Of a DNA stretch of 64,000 nt, positions 52,995 to 63,448 are shown piece by piece. The DNA lies in contig CM114274.1 of assembly GCA_050084515.1 (NCBI GenBank), positions 23,498,001 to 23,562,000 on the forward strand. Reading direction: 5' to 3'. How positions within the stretch are numbered: the stretch's first letter is position 1; every line of letters begins with the position of its first letter. This stretch comes from Blasia pusilla. Taxonomy: Eukaryota > Marchantiophyta > Marchantiopsida > Blasiales. The position numbers were made by a program, and so were the translations under genes. The notes beneath the pieces were generated by a model that was not told where the DNA came from, searched no databases, and saw only the letters and a program-made list of their open reading frames with translations.

Positions 52995-54477
52995 ATATAT
53001 CCGTGACGCAAGGAAGGGCGTGCAATAGAGTGATAGTGGTGGAGAGACATTTGTCGATGCCGATGTGTAGTATGTATGCGTTGATAGGAGGTTCAATGTG
53101 CTTGAGGAGATTTTTGTGCCGCTGAGGTTGCCGCACGATATGGAGCAGTCAGTGTTGACTATGCGGTAGAATGATGGTCTACGTGTGCAGGTCACCCATT
53201 AGAGTTCCTTATCACATCTTATTTTGACGTGAAAAATCACCCATCTCAACACTAGTCCGCATGGTACTAATAGGTCAAACTCCATCAATGTCCCACTCGG
53301 AAGTCCTATCACCTATGTGGCTCTTACTCAACCTTTCGTCACTCTAGCACTTACACAGTTGTATATTACGTACCACCCAAACTATATCCATCTCTTACTC
53401 TCTTCGGTTGCCAACCTGGTGAGCTAGGCACCACGGCTGCATTCGTGCAACCATGGTCATTGCATTCCCTCCTCACTTTGCTTACTCTTTTGTCGCATCT
53501 TTGGCCTGACAATTCAAGCTCGCGGCTCCCTCACCCACCACCGTTTCTCCTTCCATGTACTTCTTCACATGAGGCCCTATGCGATCGGCCCCTTCCACTC
53601 CCTCTTTACTACATCACTCTTGGCTTGGCGACTTCATTTCCTTCCCTGCTTTGACTACTCCCATTTCTAATATACACTCTGACCCACATAAGGCCGGTTG
53701 TGGCCTTTGGATACTTAACTCTCTAAGTCCTCCTCTTTAGGAGAGCCATGTGGTGAGAGACGGGGTCGCGCACATAGACCCAAACAGGGGAAGGGAGCCG
53801 TAGGGGAACGGAAGGCGCAAACTACGGGATGGCAGAGCAATACCCATAGGGCATTGTGCAAGAATAAAGCATGGCCATTAAGGCTGGGCTACGTACGTGC
53901 TAGCTAGGGAGCAAGTTGGCAGTTCAGTTGCGCCACGGATGGGCTCCAACGTAGAGACCAAAGGTTTGCACAAGCGGATGGATGGAGATAAGAGCTAGGC
54001 TACGGGAAGGCCACTGCAACGGAGGTAGTAGGGCATCTCAACTAGTGGGATGTAAGTCGCCGAACGTCTCTTAGGATATTGGCCGTAAGAGAAGGGCAAT
54101 ACTCTTCAACGTTAGAGGATATCTCATTTTATCAGGTTCCATATTTTTTGGGTGATATGAAGTAAAAATATGGGGAACATGCCTGTAAGTCTGGCCGTAA
54201 GAGGCAAATGTCTACCTCTTTTGGAACCCCGCACGTGACCTGCCATAAAGCCATAAAAGAAAATTTGAACAAGACTTCCAAACCTACGGACATAAATTTG
54301 AGACGCCCTAGTGAATCAGCATAGGGACATGCGTCACCTAGCATACGCCATGGACGAAGCACAAGGAGGCGTATAAGTAGGCTAAGGGGTTGCAAAGGGG
54401 TCCATGCGGGTCCGCTTTACTGCCAAAGGGGCTTGGGGAAACGTAGGAGGTGTTGGATGGAGGACATATGAAAAGAA
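52995..54477. other. Unassigned sequence with LTR-like scraps
   Basis: A TATCACATCTTATTTTGACG word at 53,210 repeats the start of LTR-B in plus orientation but the match ends after about 25 bp. 53.56-53.60 kb (GAGGCCCTATGCGATCGG) recalls 21.76 kb. All frames are short and unsupported, and no RNA gene is seen. Confidence 0.35.
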
Positions 54478-54525
54478 GAATGAACCTCAATAAATATGCA
54501 TGATGGAAAATCCATCAGAAAAACC
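54478..54525 (-). mobile_element. Tiny 3' end fragment of the non-LTR family
   Basis: The minus strand reads GTTTTTCTGATGGATTTTCCATC then ATGCATATTTATTGAGGTTC. The hairpin (54,502-54,516) has an A-U pair where other copies have G-C or G-U. The downstream word is shared with the 43.29-43.36 kb copy. Confidence 0.55.
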
Positions 54526-54539
54526 CTTGTTCCCTTTAG

Positions 54540-55520
54540 TTCAAGTTTGTTGACTACCCTAGCGTCGATTCACGCCTTACTTAGCCATGTGTGGTACCTA
54601 GCACTCTTCATAGCTCTCACATCTCTATCCACATACAAACCTCATTAGCCTCTTGTCAAGTTAACCCGTCATGGTTATTGCCCTAGGGCTAAATATTCGA
54701 CCTAAGTGTTGTTTAGATCTAAAACGTGATCTACTCTTCACCTCCACGTCTTTACCTAACAACCCCTTGGTGGCTACAAGACCGAAAAGACTTGTCTTCT
54801 CTCTTTCCCTACATGTGCCACTCACGCGTCAACGCGACACACCCTCTAAATTCGAGCGTCGTCTTCCACTACACTCTATCACTGCCCTCCATAAGTTTGC
54901 AACAATGAAACTTGAGAAAAATGGATAGTGCTTTTGCGCACAACCTTTTGAACGAGAAAATAAAAACATAACATCAAACAACATCTCCATGGGCTCCCCA
55001 CTAAGGCAACTCATGTGCCTACCTCCATACAATGAATTCCACCTATCCCCTCGCATCTTTCTCATGTAAAATCAGAGTAAAAATGGCTTACACGGCCAAC
55101 TCTACTCTAGGATCTACATTGGCATATTGAACCCTATCCACCCTATGTTATGAGGGAATCCATACACTAGCACCCTAGTTCCTACTATACACAAAGCAAG
55201 AGAGGTGATCCTAAGGCCCAACATGAGAAAGATGACTTGAGAAAGCCATCTCTCCCTCTCTTATAGCCTTGGGAAGAGCCAAAACTAGCCTCTAAATGGT
55301 AACCTGCGTGCATAAGTTATCGGGTGACCGTTGACTCGGTCAACGGATCACCTTGCTCATAAAGACCAAAATAGGGAAATCTCCATTAACGACGTGCTCA
55401 ACGCAACGGACTTCAAACCTCACCTTACATCTGAGGACAAAATTACATCCAAATAGCCTGCTAACATTCTATGCCTTCAACGTCATAGAACTCTACTTAT
55501 CGACTAACTAAGATGTGACA
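54540..55520 (-). repeat. LTR-A, minus orientation
   Basis: The minus strand starts TGTCACATCTTAGTTAGTCG at 55,520. Over its length it follows 22,130-23,057 (AACATGAGAAAGATG, a GGGAAGAGCC word, TTTCTCATGTAAAAT, GACTTGTCTTCTC, and a CCCTTGGTGGCTACAAGACC-like word). The inverted repeat has decayed. The internal region is absent. Confidence 0.6.
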
Positions 55521-56098
55521 GAGCACAAAGAGAAAAAAATCATGGTAATTCTTCTATTGTGAGTAGATGGTATTGACTCAAAGTTACCATGTTTCTCATT
55601 ATGGTTTTCATATAAGAAATCTAAGTAACCATTCACCTTAGGATGATTTGACAAGTCCAATAACTCAAGAGGATATATCAAATGGTAATTGGACTTAAGG
55701 CAATAAAGGGGAAGAACACTAAGATTGTTGATAGTTCTTGGATTAATGAGGGGTTGAATGAATCTAGTGGGTCGAGCCTATTCCTAAAAAAAAATTTTAA
55801 TCCATGTATGACGAAGGTTAGATATATATGGTTATTGAGTATATTCATTCACATTATTTTTTCACACCATCCATATTTGCAAGAAATACCCACAATTACA
55901 AGAAAAAAAAACATGATCATGAATACACATACCCACTCACTTGCAAGCACTTTTGTATTGTACTTGGAACAAATTAGACCACTCAATCCCATAGATTGTA
56001 CCTTTCAACAGATTGTCACCATGAGGTACATGCACATCGCATGCATCTATTTAGAATTCTAGTGGGCACCTCGTGCCATGCACAAGAGTGAAGGAACT
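55521..56098. other. No gene recognised
   Basis: The 126-codon plus frame at 55,682-56,062 has no family resemblance, several low-complexity stretches and no start context worth noting. Nothing else seen. Confidence 0.3.
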
Positions 56099-56456
56099 AA
56101 TCTTGTTGCACAAATTATTTTTGCTTGATGCCCGAAGAATGGAAAATTATTTTCTTGTTTCCCGTATAGGGAGAAACATTTTCTTGCTACATGGTTGCCA
56201 CATATCAAGCATAGAGGTGTTTACAAATCAAGAAAGCACTCTCCCGTAATAATCTATAGTGCTTTCTTGAATTGCCATCACCTCTGTGCTTGACATATGG
56301 CAACTAGGTAGCTAGAAAATGTTTCACATGCTACGGGCAACAAGAAAAAAATTGAATTTACGTGCAGCATCAATAATCTCTTTCCTTCACGGGCTAAACA
56401 CTAGCTCTTCAAACACTTTTTTATCTCCGTGCATCACACGGGCACCTTACTAGTAT
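56099..56456. mobile_element. Two Helitron-like elements head to head
   Basis: 56,262-56,456 is a plus-strand copy of the short Helitron-like family: start TCTATAGTGC, CTTGACATATGGCAACT, ATTTACGTGCAGCATC, then the hairpin CCGTG/CACGG and the end GCACCTTACTAGT. 56,099-56,261 is the inverted 5' part of another copy: its minus strand starts CTATAGATTATTACGGGAGAG and carries TTGATATGTGGCAACC. The two 5' ends form a TCAAGAAAGCACT / AGTGCTTTCTTGA inverted repeat at 56,239-56,282. Neither encodes protein. Confidence 0.55.
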
Positions 56457-57509
56457 ACATAAAGGGAGGGTACTTTTTGATTTGTCAATAAGCTCCAAAT
56501 ATTGGAGTCATGTGTCATTTGAGTACCAAAAATATATCCTTGCAACATGAACAATATCTTCAATAACTTTGAGAGTCTTCTCAACCATGTGCATGGCACG
56601 GACTCCTCGTACAAATTTTGGATACTAAAAGTCTTTCATAAAAGAGAAAATCGTTGAAAACTTATTGGATCTGGCTAAAGAGGACGTCCAGCACCGCACT
56701 AAGCAAGATTGCAACATTTTAATTCCTCAAGGATCTATCTGGTAGCCCACATTAGGGTAGCACTTCCGTATTATTACACTCTACGAAACCCATTTGGCGG
56801 TTTTAGCTACCTAATTACACTCCACTAGACCCAACCTTAACCCAACCACCAAAACCCAATGGACGGCTATTTGTCTATCTAGTGCGGATCTGCATATGAT
56901 TTGAACGTGCAAGGACGTTCATTTGTTCACGATTTGTAACAGATCTGCAAGGGTGTTCATTTGTTCACGATTCGTAACAGATCTGCCAGGAGTTAAACCT
57001 CATCCGTGTGAACCTGCAATGGTGGTAAGGTCTACAAAATGTCACTACGGAGTTCGAGCTACAAAATTCCCCGTTTTCCAAAATTTCTTTTCCATCTCAA
57101 TTCAACATTGTGCGCGGGTACGCAGAATTTGACTTCAATTGATTTGCATTTCTCTCTGCTTTCCACTGCGGCTTTGTGCCTCATTCCACTTCTGCCTTCC
57201 ATCGGTTTGTTTTCATGTTACTGGATTCTTGAGAGTTCCTGTCCTTGAAAATCGGGTCTTAAAGCATTCCTTTAATTTGTTGGTACGCTGCTTCAGTCTT
57301 GAGGTGCAATCGAGGTAAATTTACATCAGCTCTTACTCTCTCGCGCTCTCACAATGTATTTCGACGCAATGATTTTTCATTGTCCTCTAGTCATGTTTGG
57401 AATTTAGTGTGCTTCCATCCAAGTCTCGTACCGATTGCAATGTGTGTCTTCAAACTTTGTTAGTGCCTCCAATATTTCCTGAGGGCGCGAACCCTTCCCG
57501 TGCCCACTG
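56457..57509. other. No gene recognised
   Basis: A direct repeat CAAGG.(C/T)GTTCATTTGTTCACGATT(T/C)GTAACAGATCTGC occurs twice at about 56,910 and 56,949 (period about 39 bp). The frames nearby are short and unsupported. Confidence 0.35.
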
Positions 57510-58090
57510 CTAAGATTCTGCTCGGAGTTCTGTTTTGGAGAAACACACGCTTGAAGTGAATAGACAAATTGGTACATGCCTACAAAGAGAACTCACTAGC
57601 TTGCAATCCGCCCTTGCACGCACAGTGCAGTGGGAGAAACCCAACTCGTGTGTCTTGATCAAGGGCCACGGAATGCGACATATGTTGTACTTCCCTTCCA
57701 GGCTCTTGAGAACCTCTTCGATGTCGTCGTACTTGTTCTCGTGCACGTACCATTTCTCTATCCCTAGAAATCCATTGTAAATGATCCACTATTTTAGAAG
57801 GGCGGTCTTGTTCGAGACCATGGTATACGTACAGATATGGAACCTCCTTCGCATCGAATGCGAATTCAACGATGAAGATTCCTCTCTCTACTTCTTACCG
57901 AAAAACCATTGGATTGCCTCCTCTCTGGGCAGATTGGACCTATCCACTGTTTTCACCAACAACATAATTCCATCCAAAAATGCCACGATGTCTCGAACTA
58001 TCATCAGACCAGAGCTGTGGGGGATTACATGACAGGGATTCTCCATGAGATCCCATCGATTCTTGCCTCTATGTGGTTTGGTCATGGGCT
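57510..58090 (-). pseudogene. Unknown decayed coding region
   Basis: Three minus-strand frames join into one plausible protein in order: REEAIQWFFGKK (57.9 kb), then VEFAFDAKEVPYLYVYHGLE with DRPSKIVDHL (57.79-57.87 kb), then NGFLGIEKWYVHENKYDDI, VLKSLEGKYNICRIPWPLIK and HELGFS (57.6-57.77 kb). Sequence that stays protein-like across frame changes suggests a former gene with indels. I do not recognise the family. It lies upstream of, and opposite to, the Helitron remains and could be a captured gene fragment or a host pseudogene. Confidence 0.4.
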
Positions 58091-58837
58091 AATTTTTTCC
58101 TCTGATCTTATCCCCTACGCTCTGCTGCTCCACCAATCCTCTCCCTTCTTTTCTGGCGTTTCCTGTATGTCCGTTCTTGCCATCCTCGTTTCTTCCCACA
58201 CGCTCCCACTTCATTTGGGAGCTCCTCTGCATCTGCGATTTTTTGCTTGGAAGATAGAGTCTTGACGTCTTGCCTCAATATTCTTGGTCAAAAGAATAGA
58301 GGATAGCCTCGGAACGAGCAGAATGAAAAACAAGAAAATTCCCGTTTCCTCTTTTCTCTTCCGTGATCATTGAGATAACTTCCTGGTGGCAGTCCATGGC
58401 ACTTCCTACCGTTGTTGAGATGAATGTGCGGAAACTAAGGCTGTGGAAGAGACGTTATATTATGAATATGTTCTCATTCCTTTGGTTTATGTTTGGCCTA
58501 GGTGTGCTGCAGGTGAGTCTACAGTCGGATCAGGTTTTTCTTAGGTAGATAAGCTAATTCAAAAAAAAAAATTTATTTCATAACCTTAACTTCAATAGGT
58601 TTCATTGGTACATTTTTTGTATCCCCTAGATTCACTAAAAGATCATTTTATCCCATGAATTTCTTGATACCGGTGAGGCAGATCTGATAAACAGTTATTC
58701 AGCTAAACACATACACACTCAAGTCTGATCCACTATGCACTCTCTTTGTTTCATTTTTTTTTACGCACCAGAATTCATTTGGAACTGATGATTATGTAAA
58801 TTTTTTTCAATTACACTCTCAATGCACTCATTCAATA
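58091..58837. other. No gene recognised
   Basis: Short plus-strand frames (58,363-58,548 with a hydrophobic FSFLWFMFGLGVLQ stretch) without family resemblance. Nothing else seen. Confidence 0.3.
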
Positions 58838-59455
58838 GTACCTCTGTAGCCATACCATAGAAAGTGACAATAGTAGCATCTACAAGTAATCTTTTATAGA
58901 CTTTATTGGGCAGCACACATGATAGGATGTTACTTACTTCTATTATAACTACTACTTTGAAGTTACACCATCTACATTTGTAGGAGTTTTGAGATAGTGA
59001 CTTAAATCACTCTCAATACAGTTTGATTCCTTATCAAAATTTCCTGCTTAGATTTTCCTGCAAATATGTCCTCCAACAGCCTGTTAGAAACAATTTATCT
59101 GTTGGCAAGAGTCCATCCCACATCCAACATATGACTTGGTTGTACCTCTACAGCCATACCATAGAAAGTGACAATAATGGCATTTGCAAGTGACATTTTA
59201 TAGACCTTATTGGGCAGCACACATGGGTAGGATTTTACAGACTTCTATTATAACTACTACCTTGAAGTTACACCATCTGCAATTGTAGGAGTTTTGAGAT
59301 AGTGATTTTAATCACTCTCAATAGAATTTGGTTCCTTATCTGAATTTCCGGCTCTGGTTTTCCTATTAGAAACAATCCATCTCTGAGCAGGAGTCCATCC
59401 CACATCAAACATATGACTTGGTTGTACCTTTGTAGCCATACAATAGAAAGTGACG
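58838..59455. repeat. Tandem duplication, about 304-bp unit, 2.1 copies
   Basis: GTACCTCTGTAGCCATACC starts units at 58,838, 59,142 and, partially, 59,424. The first two share GAAAGTGACAATA, TTATTGGGCAGCACACATG, TTGAAGTTACACCATCT and TTTTGAGATAGTGA, with about 10% divergence and a roughly 20-bp deletion in the second unit. The third stops after about 32 bp. Noncoding, just upstream of the Helitron coding remains. Confidence 0.8.
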
Positions 59456-59749
59456 AGCCTACACTAACATACTCAACAGCAGTACTACCTAGTCCATAAT
59501 TATGTGTTATGCTTGCTGGGCACATATTGAAGTGACCAACAATTTGATGTATCAGCAAGGCATGAGATCTTGCAATCCTAAGACATATTCTTTAGTGTCC
59601 CACACATTTATCAATTATTTCAAGTTCTATCAAGTATGAGAGACACTATTGGGAAGTTCACATTCTTCTAACTGTATTGAGAATATATTGTTACCTGAGA
59701 CTCATACTAAGATCAGATCATTTCTGCTCTAAATCGTGCGATACTTATA

Positions 59750-60857
59750 ATGGTATCAAGTACAAGGAAGTCTTTGCACTACATAGAGTTCCCAAGGACT
59801 ACTCCTTTGTTGCAAACAAACTCTATCCCCCTTAGGCCAACTTTTTATCACAACTTACGCAATCAACACTTGCGTCAATCATTTGCTTTCTCCAAGCAAA
59901 GGTTGTCTATATGTAGAACACTTGCACAGGAGAAGGTTGTAATGCAGAATAGAATACAATGTAGACCTCATTGCCATGATTGGACTTCTTCCAATTACTA
60001 CCTGCTTAAATGGCAAAAGTTATGCTCTGACACAATAAAGAAAATGCAATGTTGTGGATATTGTGGAATTATACTCTACAACAATCCAAATTTTCATATG
60101 GCAGTTGTATACTCACCTGAACCAACCCCATATGTATTATGCAATAGTTTTCTCATAGACTTTGTAATTCTCAAAGTGGATCATTTCCATATTTTTGAGA
60201 TATGCATTGCCAATAGACCCATAACAGAATTAAATGTATACCTGACTCTTGCCTATATTCAAAAGCTGCTGTCAATCCTATGGAATTACAACTTCTTTCA
60301 ATTGTAGACTCAAGAATAGGTATTGAAAATAAATTCAACGGTTTTCTTAAGGGACTTTTTTCCATGACCTCCTTGTTAGACTCCCCGCTTGTTGGATTTA
60401 ATTTTAAATCTAGCATAATAGGGGTTCAGTCTCCTCTAGATATAGAGATCAAACAGTTTTTCATGGTTAATTTTCATATCAATGATCTATATAAACATAA
60501 CAAAGCTCTTCTAGAGTTACCACATACAACATTCGGGCTCGTTGTGTTACCAACTTCCTTTGTGTAGAGTATAATCAGACATTCACAAATTAAAGGTCCC
60601 CAGTTACCCATAGCATGGCCTATGATCCATACCATCCAGAGTTAAATATATTACAAAATATTTCATATTCCCTCCCTGTACAAAAAAGGACATCTACTGA
60701 TATATTTGATAATGGAAGTGTATGTCTACGCTCTTCAGCAATTATAAGGGAAATCTAGCATACTCATTGATAGATCTTCAATATCATTAGATTCACATCC
60801 CACTATTGAGACCAGCCTGTTCCCATTTTTATTTCCCTATCTCTGAGGTTTTTATGC
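59750..60857 (+). pseudogene. Helitron protein, N-terminal remains
   Basis: A 185-codon frame (59,750-60,307) has LKWQKLCSDTIKKMQCCGYC followed by a GIILYN stretch, a Cys-rich block like those at the N terminus of Helitron Rep-helicase proteins. Farther on, LFPFLFPYL then GFY (60,808-60,857) matches the conserved 'lFPflFP.G' block before the Rep domain, here with a stop in place of the Gly region. Between them the frames are broken. No promoter was identified. Confidence 0.45.
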
Positions 60858-60910
60858 TGCTCGATCTTCATTTTTAGATTATATCTAGAAATTTTTTTAG
60901 TGTTTTCTCT

Positions 60911-61972
60911 TTGTATAAGCCTTTTTCACTATTAATGTATCAACTAAGTCAATCTCTTGCATTATGTTCATCAAGTCGAACTTTCATTTTGGACAGGGAA
61001 CTAGACAAAAAAAAAAAAAAAAAAAAAAAACCGAACCTTCCTGAGGAAGAATTATATCTACATCTTTCAAAGTATTCCCTTATTCCACAACTACCCGGTA
61101 GTCCTTCTTGGCATAGAAGACATCTTAAAGACCTAAAGGCCATGGTACATAAGTGGGCCATGCCCCACTTTTTCCTTATCCTCACATCAGATGATACATC
61201 ATCTACACATTGGTCTGAGATTGATGATCTAGAAGGTCTGCTTTCCAGGTTCAAAAACTCTTTCACCCGGAGAGATGCCCTTTCAGAATGTGCACAACTA
61301 TTTCACACAAGACTACACTCTTTTTTGTCACAATTCATATTTTCTGGTCCACGCTTACTTGGGATAGTTGTTGATTATTTGTTGAGGTATGAAATGCAAA
61401 ATAGGGGTAGTCTCCATTGTTACATGATACTTTGGGTAGAAAAGATGGTTATTGATCATGTTACATCAGAGATATGCATGTACATACCATCCACCATGCT
61501 AGTAACCACCCATCAGTTGAAAGCAACACTTGATGCATCTATTACATTAAGAGAGTATGTTTTAACTAAACAACTCCATAAATGTAAGGACGGTGTTTGT
61601 ATTGTTCATAAAAAAAAACCAAAATCCATTTTGTCGTTTAGGATTTCCAGCGTCTCCTAATTTGCAAACTACACCTTTCATCGATCCAAAATCGAAAAGG
61701 TGGAACTACTTCCGATCTTCTCTAGATCATAGAAATGTAATACCGTATCATTCATTTGTCCTACTTCTATGGGGCGCACATATGAACATTCAGCGAGTCA
61801 CCAACACAGACTGGTCATTTTATTTGCTCAATATGCATTGAAGTCCAAACCCACAGGCTCACTTGATATAGATACAGAAACAACAGTATGCTTAGGGCTT
61901 CAGGGATTGGATGAGATAAAATTGAAGCTCATTTCTGGTGTAGTTCTGAACAGATCTGTATCTTCCACATAG
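60911..61972 (+). pseudogene. Helitron Rep (HUH-type) domain, decayed
   Basis: The first frame (60,911-61,660) carries PHFFLILTSDD, then THWSEIDDL, LGIVVDYLLRYEMQNRGS and LHCYMILWV: the Helitron Rep core. The HUH motif should be H-x-H but reads H-C-Y (169-171; Tyr codon TAC at 61,421-61,423), which removes a metal ligand. A frameshift in an A9 run (about 61,609-61,617) moves the frame to CRLGFPASP and LLLWGAHMNIQRVTNTDW. A second frameshift near 61,835 leads to AQYALKSKP, where the nicking Tyr region lies. A long A tract at 61,007-61,030 is unusual for a coding block. In active Helitrons this domain nicks and joins single strands for rolling-circle transposition. Confidence 0.75.
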
Positions 61973-62099
61973 GCAACTTTAATTTCAATGCAGAAACCTA
62001 TTTATAGGTCTCAAGTAGTACATTATATAGACACTAATTCCCCAACCAGAATGAACTAACCCTATAGAAATACTTCAGTACCTTGCATACATCCAACAA

Positions 62100-63399
62100 A
62101 ATTGTATTGTAATAGACCATCTAACCTAGATGGACTAACTTTCATAGATTATTGGACAAGTTATGAATTACTGAAAGAGTATCCAAAACAACAACAATAA
62201 GGCATAGGACTCGATAATCTGGGAAATGTTGTATGTAAGACCACACGAATTGTTAGATTCACAGAATTTCCCTCTATGCATATTACTTCTGATACATATC
62301 TACGTCTTAGGAACGCACATGTAATTGTTGTGGATGAATGTTCTATGTTGACACCTAAACTACTCCAAGCAATGAGGTTAAATGGTGGGAAATGGGAATT
62401 TCCCAGCATGTTTGGGAAATTAGTATTGTTAGTTGGTGACTTTTTTCACTCTTGTATGTACCCATAAAACTGTAGACTTCGGTCGATGTTGTCACTTATC
62501 TACATCAACATTCATGCAAAACGCAACTATTTATGGGCTATCCATTCCAGTAAGGCACAATTATGATCCAGAATACTCATCCCTGTATATACCCATAAAA
62601 CTATAGACTCCTGTCGATGTTGTCACTTGTCTATATCAACATTCATGCAAAACGCAACTATTTATGGGCTATCCACTCCAGTAAGGCACAATTATAATCC
62701 AGAATACTTGTTGTTTTTAAACTCTATTAGAACTCGTGAACCATCACAAATTTAGATTGACCAATGCCTACGTCACTATTTTGTGTCTGAAAATGAAGCT
62801 ACTGATTTCATACAGTCATATACAACTATAGTATGCACTCATCGTGAAGATATAGATATCATTAATATGCTCACAATTAGGCATCTGTTTGGTGATGCTT
62901 CAATACTATAGGTGAAAGTAAAGTCAGATGCCCCATTACATTCTGCATTTAGTGATTGGGTAGATGATCACCAACTGCCTTTTCTTGCTCTCAATTGTCA
63001 AGTGATTCTTACATGTAATATTAACTTGAAAATCCAGGTAGCAAATGGATCTTTAGCTGTTATTTCAGATTTACTCCATAAGGATGATGAATAGTAACAA
63101 TAGTTGTGAAAATTGTATCTTGTGGTCAATATGTAAATGTAAATAGATCCAAATTTACAACTCTAAGGTATGACTCTAATCGCAAGTATACTAAAAGAAC
63201 GTTTCCCTTAATGCTTGTTTACGCTATGACGGGGCATAAAAGTCAGGGCTCTACAATTCTTGGTCGTTGTCTTCTAGTAATTGGATCTATTTTTTCTCTT
63301 GGACTTGCATATGTTATGTTATCTAGAGTAAAAACACGCGAGAATCTTAAAATTTTTGGACCTCTCCGTCCAGAGGACTTCGTGCTTTTCATATTATGA
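62100..63399 (+). pseudogene. Helitron Pif1-type helicase domain, decayed
   Basis: Blocks in order: GLTFIDYWTSYELLKEYPK (62.13-62.18 kb, linker), ITSDTYLRLRNAHVIVVDECSM (62.28-62.34 kb; Walker B D-E), LVLLVGDF (62.42 kb), LALNCQVILTCNINL (62.98 kb; usually 'G.p.mLlrNl') and YAMTGHKSQGSTI with LAYVMLSRVKTRENL (63.22-63.35 kb; motifs V-VI). No Walker A (GxxxxGKT) is found where it should precede Walker B, and a 131-bp tandem duplication (62,453-62,714) splits the frame. The remainder is spread over four frames. It would have been the 5'-3' helicase of the Helitron, and is not functional. Confidence 0.75.
62453..62714. repeat. 131-bp tandem duplication inside the helicase
   Basis: ACCCATAAAACT starts units at 62,460 and 62,591. 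GTCGATGTTGTCACTT, AACATTCATGCAAAACGC and AGTAAGGCACAATTAT are shared in order. The units differ at few sites, so the duplication is young relative to the decay of the gene. Confidence 0.85.
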
Positions 63400-63448
63400 G
63401 GTTTAATTGTAGTGATCTAATGTACATTTCCAATCGAATTAGTTCAAC

